Shown here in pieces: positions 58,991 to 64,000 of a stretch of DNA of 64,000 nucleotides (position 1 is its first letter; every line of letters starts with the position of its first letter). This DNA comes from Trinickia soli (lineage in GTDB: Bacteria; Pseudomonadota; Gammaproteobacteria; Burkholderiales; Burkholderiaceae), in assembly GCF_002879855.1 (NCBI RefSeq), contig NZ_PNYB01000023.1, positions 1-64,000 of the forward strand, written 5' to 3'. The position numbers were made by a program, and so were the translations under genes. The notes under the pieces were generated by a model, which was not told the origin of the DNA, searched no databases, and saw nothing but the letters and a program-made list of their open reading frames with translations.

Positions 58991-59651
58991 GACGAAGCGC
59001 CCCGCGCGGCGCGAACGCGGTTTCACGCTGATCGAGCTGATGGTCGCGATCGCGATCCTGGCCGTCATCGCCGTCCTTTCGTGGCGGGGGCTCGATCAGA
59101 TCATGCGCGGCCGGCAGGCGATCTCGCGTGCGATGGAAGACGAACGCGTATTCGTGCAGCTGTTCGATCAGCTGCGCGTCGATGCGCGGCAAGCGGCGAC
59201 CGACGACGAAGTCGGGCAGCCGGCCGTCTCGGTGACGGCCAACGGGCTGCAGATCGTGCGCGCATTCGGTCTCCCCGGCGAAGCGCCGCGTCTGCAGGTG
59301 GTGCGCTATCAGGTTGCCGAAGGGCGCGTGACGCGCTATGCATCGCCGCCCGTTGCGACGGTCGGTCAATTGCGGCGAACGCTCGCCGCGTCGAGCGGCA
59401 GCGGCGACTGGAGCGCGGTGTCGCTCATCTCCGGCGTCGGCAAGATCACTGCGCGCCTTTACGTGCCGCGCGTCGGTTGGACGACGCAAATGGGCGACGT
59501 GACTGCCGAGATCGCGCGCAACGACAACAATCTGAAAGTGCCGCAGTTCGGCAATGCACCGCTGCCGCGCGCGGTGACGGGCCTCGAGGTATCGATCGGC
59601 GCGCCGTCGCTGCGCGTGCCGGTTCGGCGCATGTTCCCGGTCGGAGAATGA
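58968..59651 (+). CDS. gspJ: Minor pseudopilin GspJ
   Basis: Minor pseudopilin of the tip complex. The 227-residue precursor has the cleavage site ERG/FTLIELMVAIAILAVIAVLSWRGLDQI and a long periplasmic beta domain. Its start lies inside gspI and its stop overlaps the gspK start (ATGA). Confidence 0.95.
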   Translation: MKRTVRCETKRPARRERGFTLIELMVAIAILAVIAVLSWRGLDQIMRGRQAISRAMEDERVFVQLFDQLRVDARQAATDDEVGQPAVSVTANGLQIVRAFGLPGEAPRLQVVRYQVAEGRVTRYASPPVATVGQLRRTLAASSGSGDWSAVSLISGVGKITARLYVPRVGWTTQMGDVTAEIARNDNNLKVPQFGNAPLPRAVTGLEVSIGAPSLRVPVRRMFPVGE

Positions 59652-60826
59652 CGATGCGCGTGCGACTCGCTCTGCCCAAACGTACGCGGCCTGCCCCTTC
59701 CACGCGGCCGGCGCTCCTGCGGCGCCAGCGTGGGGCCGCCATCATCAGCGCCTTGCTCGTCGTGACGCTGTCCGCGCTCCTCGTCGCGGGCGTGCTTTGG
59801 CGTCAGCAGGTGCAAATCCGGCGGATTCAGAATCAACGGCTGCTCGCGCAAGCGCAATGGGTCGCGCGCGGCGCGGTCGACTGGACGCGCCTGATTTTGC
59901 GTTCGGAGGCGGATACGGCGCCGACCGTCACCTATCTCGGCGGCATTTGGGCCGTGCCGATCGCCAAGACGAGGCTCTCGGACTTCCTTGGAAAAACGGG
60001 CGCGGCCGATGCTGCGGAGGGCGCTCAAACGTATCTGTCGGGGTCGATCGAGGACGCCCAGGCGAAGTTCAACCTGCGCAATCTCGTCTCGATTCCCGCG
60101 CCCGGTGCGCTGCAGATCAACCAGCAGGAAACGGCCGCATTCGCGCGGCTACTGGCGCTGCTCGGGTTGAACGGCGGCCTCGCTAAAACGGCCGCATTGC
60201 ACGTGCGCGCATCGTTGATGCAATCGGCCACGCGTTTTCAGGTGCCGCTCGGCAACCGGCTGGGCAACCGGCTCGGTTCGGCCGGAGAACCGGCACAACC
60301 GTCGGCACAACCGCAAGCGGGCGACACGGTGGGCGGCGATAACTTCACCGACAAGCCGGGTCTCGCCGATCAAGACAACGAGAATATCGACGCCGAGCCG
60401 TTGCAGTTCACGAGCGTCGATTCGCTCTTGAACGTGCCCGGGTTCACGCCGGATATCGTGGCGAGGTTGCGGCCGTTCGTGACCATTTTGCCGACGCAAA
60501 CCCCTGTCAACATGAATACCGCGCCGGCCGAAGTGGTGGCCGCGATCGTGCCGGGCATGTCGCTCTCGAGCGCGCAGTCCTTAGTGTCGCGACGCGAAAG
60601 CGTGTACTTTCTCAATGCGGCCCAGGTGCAGCTCGCGCTGCAGGGCACGGGTGCGCTGCCCCCCGGTACCGACATCAGCCAGATTCCCATGGACGTGACG
60701 ACGAGCTATTTTCTCGTTCATGGGCGTGTGCAGCACGAGCGCGCCGAGGTGGACCGCACGACGCTCATTTATCGCGACCCGCTGACGCACACGACGCGCG
60801 TCGTGCGTGTGCGCGATCAGCTTTAA
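59648..60826 (+). CDS. gspK: Minor pseudopilin GspK
   Basis: Largest pseudopilin, at the pseudopilus tip. The 392-residue precursor has RQRG/AAIISALLVVTLSALLVAGVLW, which lacks Glu5 as expected for GspK, and a large alpha-helical insert domain (TSVDSLLNVPGFTPDIVARLRPFVTILPTQTPVNMNTAPAEVV). A short duplicated GNRLGNRLG and an acidic loop stand out. ATG 59648 overlaps the gspJ stop. Confidence 0.94.
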   Translation: MTMRVRLALPKRTRPAPSTRPALLRRQRGAAIISALLVVTLSALLVAGVLWRQQVQIRRIQNQRLLAQAQWVARGAVDWTRLILRSEADTAPTVTYLGGIWAVPIAKTRLSDFLGKTGAADAAEGAQTYLSGSIEDAQAKFNLRNLVSIPAPGALQINQQETAAFARLLALLGLNGGLAKTAALHVRASLMQSATRFQVPLGNRLGNRLGSAGEPAQPSAQPQAGDTVGGDNFTDKPGLADQDNENIDAEPLQFTSVDSLLNVPGFTPDIVARLRPFVTILPTQTPVNMNTAPAEVVAAIVPGMSLSSAQSLVSRRESVYFLNAAQVQLALQGTGALPPGTDISQIPMDVTTSYFLVHGRVQHERAEVDRTTLIYRDPLTHTTRVVRVRDQL

Positions 60827-60854
60827 GCAGCCTTGAACCAGGAGAGAACGGGCC

Positions 60855-62273
60855 TTGAGCACGTTGATCGTCTTACTGCCGCCGCGAGATCCGGCGGTGC
60901 CCTCGCAGGAATGGCAGCTCCCCGAGATGCCGTTCGTGCTGCTCGACAAGAGCGGGCGCAAGGAACGCACCGGGCGCGCCGCGCTCGCGTTCCTGCCGCG
61001 CGCGTCGACGACAGTGCTGATCGTCGCCGCCCGCGACATGTTGATGCTCGCCACGACGCTGCCGCCGTTGAAGGGGCCGCGTCTGAAGCAGGCATTGCCG
61101 AACATCGTCGAGGACTACCTGATCCAGGACGCGCAGACGTGTCATATCGCGCTCGATCCGCAGCCGCTCGCTGACGGCAGACGCATGCTGGCCGTGATCG
61201 ACCGCGGCTGGTTCCGATTCATCGTCGAGGCGTTCAATGCGGCCGGGCACCGGAGCCTGCGCGCGGTGCCCGTCACGCGCTGCCTGCCGGCGCCGGTCGC
61301 TCCCGAGACTGCGGCCGAAGTGGCGCGCGTCGATGGCGAAGGCGCCGTGGCAGGCGACGCGAGCCAGCAAGCGCGGCAGATTGATGGCGCGGCGCCGCTT
61401 GACGCCGGATCGCTCGTCGCGGCCGTGCTCGGCACGGTGGCGCAAACGGCGCCCGCGATTCTCGCCGATGCGCTGCTTGCCGCTACGCCGGAGCCGGCGC
61501 TCGTGGACAACACGGAACCGCGCGTCGAGCTCGCCCTTGCGCGCGGGATGCACGGCGAAGGGCTCGCGGTGCCGCTCTCGGCGCTCGGCACGACGCTTGC
61601 GGCGTTGGCCGGCGGGGCGAACGTGACGGTACACGAGCTGACCGGGCTACCGGGAGGCGAACCGACGCTTGCCGGCGAAGCCGTACCGGCGCACGGCATA
61701 CACGTGGGCGTTGCGCCGCTTCCTTTCGACGTGCTGGCGCGCAATGCGCTCGTTTGCACCTTCGATCTATGCCAGTTCGAGTTCGAGTCGCGTCCATGGC
61801 GGCTCGATCGTGCGACGCTGCGCCGGCTGCGTCTGCCGATCTCATTGGCGGCGGCGGCGCTCCTCGTTGCCGTGATCGGCGCGAACGTGCAGTGGATGAT
61901 GCTCGCGCGCGAACGGGACGCGCTGACCGCGCAAATGACGGAATTGCTGCTCAATGCATTCCCGAAGACGACGGTCGTGCTCGACCCGCCATCGCAAATG
62001 ACGACGCAGCTCGAGCATCTGAGGGTGGCCGCCGGTGAGCTTTCGCCGAGCGATTACCTTTCGCTGGCGGCGCGTCTCGATCGTTCGCTCGGCGCCGTCC
62101 CCGTGAACGGCATCGCCGCACTCGATTATCACGATCGCAGGCTCGACGTCACGTTCAAGCCCGACGTGAAGCCCGATCCGGCGTTCGCTCAACGGCTGGC
62201 TCAAAACGGGCTCGCGGGCGAGATCGACACGAACACGGGCAAATGGGTCATTCGAAATGGGGGCGGCCAATGA
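60855..62273 (+). CDS. gspL: Type II secretion platform protein GspL
   Basis: Inner-membrane protein that recruits GspE. The 472-residue product has an N-terminal cytoplasmic actin-like domain, one membrane helix (LPISLAAAALLVAVIGANVQWMML, near residues 327-350) and a small periplasmic ferredoxin-like domain. An Ala-rich insert lengthens the cytoplasmic part. The start is TTG 60855, supported by GGAGAG 8 bp upstream. Confidence 0.92.
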   Translation: MSTLIVLLPPRDPAVPSQEWQLPEMPFVLLDKSGRKERTGRAALAFLPRASTTVLIVAARDMLMLATTLPPLKGPRLKQALPNIVEDYLIQDAQTCHIALDPQPLADGRRMLAVIDRGWFRFIVEAFNAAGHRSLRAVPVTRCLPAPVAPETAAEVARVDGEGAVAGDASQQARQIDGAAPLDAGSLVAAVLGTVAQTAPAILADALLAATPEPALVDNTEPRVELALARGMHGEGLAVPLSALGTTLAALAGGANVTVHELTGLPGGEPTLAGEAVPAHGIHVGVAPLPFDVLARNALVCTFDLCQFEFESRPWRLDRATLRRLRLPISLAAAALLVAVIGANVQWMMLARERDALTAQMTELLLNAFPKTTVVLDPPSQMTTQLEHLRVAAGELSPSDYLSLAARLDRSLGAVPVNGIAALDYHDRRLDVTFKPDVKPDPAFAQRLAQNGLAGEIDTNTGKWVIRNGGGQ

Positions 62274-62791
62274 ACCTCGGCGCACTGAGCGATGTGTGGG
62301 CCGGCTTTTGGGAGCCGCGCACGGCGCGTGAAAAACTGCTGCTGACGTGGGGCGGCGTGGCCATCGGCGTTGTCGTCGCCTACTCGATTTTATGGGCGCC
62401 GGCGCAACAGGGACGCGCGCATCTGCGCGAAACACTGCCCGCGATGCAGCACCAGATCGCACAGATGACGGCGCAAGCGGATGAAGCGCGCGCGCTGGCG
62501 CCTGCCGCGCAAGGCGTCGCACCGACGGGCGGCGCCTTGCGCGACGCACTGGCTGCGTCGCTGACGCAGGCTGGCATCGCGACGACGCAGGTGCGCCTCG
62601 CGGGCGATGCGGTCCAGATCGAAGCGAAGAACGCGTCGTTTCCGGCTTGGACCATGTGGGTCAACGACGCGCGCAAGCAATTCAAGGTGCGCGTGATCGA
62701 ACTGCATGCGACGGCGCTGAAGGTCGACGGGCAGGTCGATCTTGCGGCTACGCTGCAACCGGCCACGGCGCCCGCGAGGTCGTCGCAATGA
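62270..62791 (+). CDS. gspM: Type II secretion platform protein GspM
   Basis: Inner-membrane partner of GspL. The 173-residue product has one membrane helix (LLLTWGGVAIGVVVAYSILWAP) preceded by the conserved FWEPRTAREK, and a periplasmic domain. ATG 62270 overlaps the gspL stop by 4 bp. Confidence 0.93.
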   Translation: MNLGALSDVWAGFWEPRTAREKLLLTWGGVAIGVVVAYSILWAPAQQGRAHLRETLPAMQHQIAQMTAQADEARALAPAAQGVAPTGGALRDALAASLTQAGIATTQVRLAGDAVQIEAKNASFPAWTMWVNDARKQFKVRVIELHATALKVDGQVDLAATLQPATAPARSSQ

Positions 62792-62861
62792 CGGCGACGT
62801 TCGCCAAGCGCGCCACAGCGCTGCGTGGCGTGGCGGTATGGCGCAGGCTGCGAGGTGGTGC

Positions 62862-63641
62862 ATGAACCGGGGTGGGCGGCGCTTGCTCGCCGCTTTGCCG
62901 TGGTTGGTTATCGCGCTGGTGTCCTGCGGCGTCACGCTTCTTGTCATGATGCCGGCCGCATGGATCACGCCACAGTTCGCGAAAGCGACCCAGGGGCACG
63001 TGAATTTGATCGAGCCGTCAGGCTCCGTCTGGCACGGCTCGGCCACGCTCGTCCTGGCTGCGGGCAGGGACGCCGGGGCAGGCACGCTGCTGCCGGGGCG
63101 CGTGCAGTGGCAAACGGCGTTTTGGCCGCTGCTGACGGGCCGCCTCAGTATGCGCATGCAGCAGGTTCCGGCGATGCCCGAGGCGATCGCCGTCGCCGCC
63201 GCGCCGCATTCAGCAACGATTTCAGCGGGGGAAATCGCAGTGCCGGCCGCGTTGCTGGCTGGACTCGGGGCGCCGTTCAACACGCTCGATCTGCAAGGCG
63301 CCGTGCGGCTCGGGTGGACGCCGTGGCGTCTGCTCGGTTCCCGCGCATATGGGCAACTCGTCATCACGCTGACCGACATGAGTTCGCGCGTGTCGCCCGT
63401 CAAGCCGCTCGGCTCGTATCGCGTGGCGTTTCAATCGGAAGGCGACCATTCGACGATCGATCTGTCGACGCTGCGCGGCCCGTTGATGCTGAGCGGGCAT
63501 GGCACAGTGGCGGCCGATTCGACGTCGTTCCATGGACAAGCGAGCGCCTCCCCCGAAGCGCGCAACAACCTCGCCGGACTGCTGAACCTGCTCGGACGTC
63601 CGACCGGCGACGGTACCGTCGCGCTCGACTATGTGCGCTGA
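62862..63641 (+). CDS. gspN: Type II secretion protein GspN
   Basis: Accessory inner-membrane protein, dispensable in some systems. The 259-residue product has one N-terminal membrane helix (ALPWLVIALVSCGVTLLVMM) and a periplasmic beta-rich domain with LIEPSGSVWHGSATLVL and VQWQTAFWPLLTGRLSM, typical of GspN. GAGGTGG precedes ATG 62862; earlier in-frame starts overlap gspM. It ends 4 bp from the convergent efflux gene. Confidence 0.93.
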   Translation: MNRGGRRLLAALPWLVIALVSCGVTLLVMMPAAWITPQFAKATQGHVNLIEPSGSVWHGSATLVLAAGRDAGAGTLLPGRVQWQTAFWPLLTGRLSMRMQQVPAMPEAIAVAAAPHSATISAGEIAVPAALLAGLGAPFNTLDLQGAVRLGWTPWRLLGSRAYGQLVITLTDMSSRVSPVKPLGSYRVAFQSEGDHSTIDLSTLRGPLMLSGHGTVAADSTSFHGQASASPEARNNLAGLLNLLGRPTGDGTVALDYVR

Positions 63642-63645
63642 TCAT

Positions 63646-64000
63646 TCACTCGCGCGCGGCGGGTGAGGTCAAGGCGGCCTGCCGCGCCTGCCCCGGCCCC
63701 GCCGCGACCGGCATCGGCGCGCCCGCAGCCGGCGCTGCCACGCTGCCGTCTTCGCGGTCCATCTGTCCGACGCTCCATCCGCCGCCCAGTGCCTTCACGA
63801 GGCCGACCGACGAGACCATCCGCTGGCCGCTCAGGCTCGCGAGCTTTTGCTCGGCGGAGAACGCCGTCGTCTGGGCCGTCAGTACGTTGACATAGCCGAC
63901 GGTGCCGGCTTTGTATTCGTTCGTGACGATCGCGAGCGCTTGCCTGGCAGAATCGACGGCTTGACGCTGGACGACGATCTCCCGAGCCAGAATCCGCTGC
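63646..64000 (-). CDS. RND efflux outer-membrane factor (NodT/OprM type), C-terminal part
   Basis: The window edge cuts this gene; 117 complete codons of the C-terminus are visible. Seen: REIVVQRQAVDSARQALAIV, NEYKAGTVGYVNVLTAQTTA and LVKALGGGWS, the periplasmic helix hairpin and end motif of TolC-like outer-membrane efflux proteins of the NodT family. After GGGW there is an Ala/Pro/Gly-rich tail of about 45 residues. It would pair with an RND pump beyond the edge. The stop codon lies 4 bp from the gspN stop. Confidence 0.88.
   Translation of the reverse strand, partial: QRILAREIVVQRQAVDSARQALAIVTNEYKAGTVGYVNVLTAQTTAFSAEQKLASLSGQRMVSSVGLVKALGGGWSVGQMDREDGSVAAPAAGAPMPVAAGPGQARQAALTSPAARE

Overview
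The window looks like an origin-proximal stretch of the main chromosome of a member of the Burkholderiaceae (Burkholderia sensu lato: Paraburkholderia, Trinickia, Caballeronia or Burkholderia). The grounds are the high-GC codon usage, the gene order priA-hemE-pheC / atpIBEFHAGDC / parB-parA-rsmG-mnmG, the Burkholderia-type parS sites, and the gspDEF-(gspC inverted)-GHIJKLMN type II secretion cluster. Genus assignment is an inference from gene content only. I found no rRNA, tRNA, CRISPR array, insertion sequence or prophage.

Layout. 1-5 kb: the 3' part of priA is cut by the left edge; hemE and pheC diverge, and a CoA-binding protein gene follows. 5-5.6 kb: an AT-rich gene-poor patch with a strong orphan terminator and palindromic REP-like repeats. 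5.6-15.3 kb: an acyl-CoA synthetase gene and the complete F1Fo ATP synthase operon on the minus strand, with a near-consensus promoter upstream of atpI. 15.4-21.5 kb: an SLC13/ArsB-type transporter, then parB, parA, rsmG and mnmG, with two parS sites. 21.7-32.1 kb: two complete branched-chain amino acid type (Liv) ABC transporters, the first carrying a LivM-LivG fusion. 32.3-36.7 kb: a GMC oxidoreductase and a methylmalonate-semialdehyde dehydrogenase gene, divergent from a LysR regulator. 36.8-42.9 kb: an AsnC/Lrp regulator, a wrecked phenylalanine hydroxylase gene (phhA) beside an intact phhB, a DUF3717 protein, a two-component system, a SET-domain methyltransferase, a class I glutamine amidotransferase and a MarR regulator with a cysteine cluster. 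42.9-46.6 kb: a YbdK-type glutamate-cysteine ligase and a Kef-type antiporter, bracketed by two intergenic regions that each hold a diverged copy of a ~50-bp element in inverted orientation together with DnaA-box-like 9-mers. 46.6-51.3 kb: mnmC, HU, a COG0523 GTPase and a lytic transglycosylase. 51.7-63.6 kb: the type II secretion genes. The right edge cuts a NodT-type efflux outer-membrane protein.

How it fits together. Left of about 46 kb nearly all housekeeping genes are on the minus strand; right of about 49 kb the main operon is on the plus strand. That polarity, the ParABS system about 25 kb away and the paired DnaA-box-bearing elements suggest that the replication origin of this chromosome lies in the 43.1-46.6 kb interval around the gshA-like/kef pair. 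This is the most interesting inference in the window. Other points worth a second look are the deleted phhA beside phhB, a LivF with arginine in place of the Walker A lysine, the cysteine-rich MarR tail, the short and inverted gspC, and in-frame tandem repeats in the GMC oxidoreductase and SET genes.
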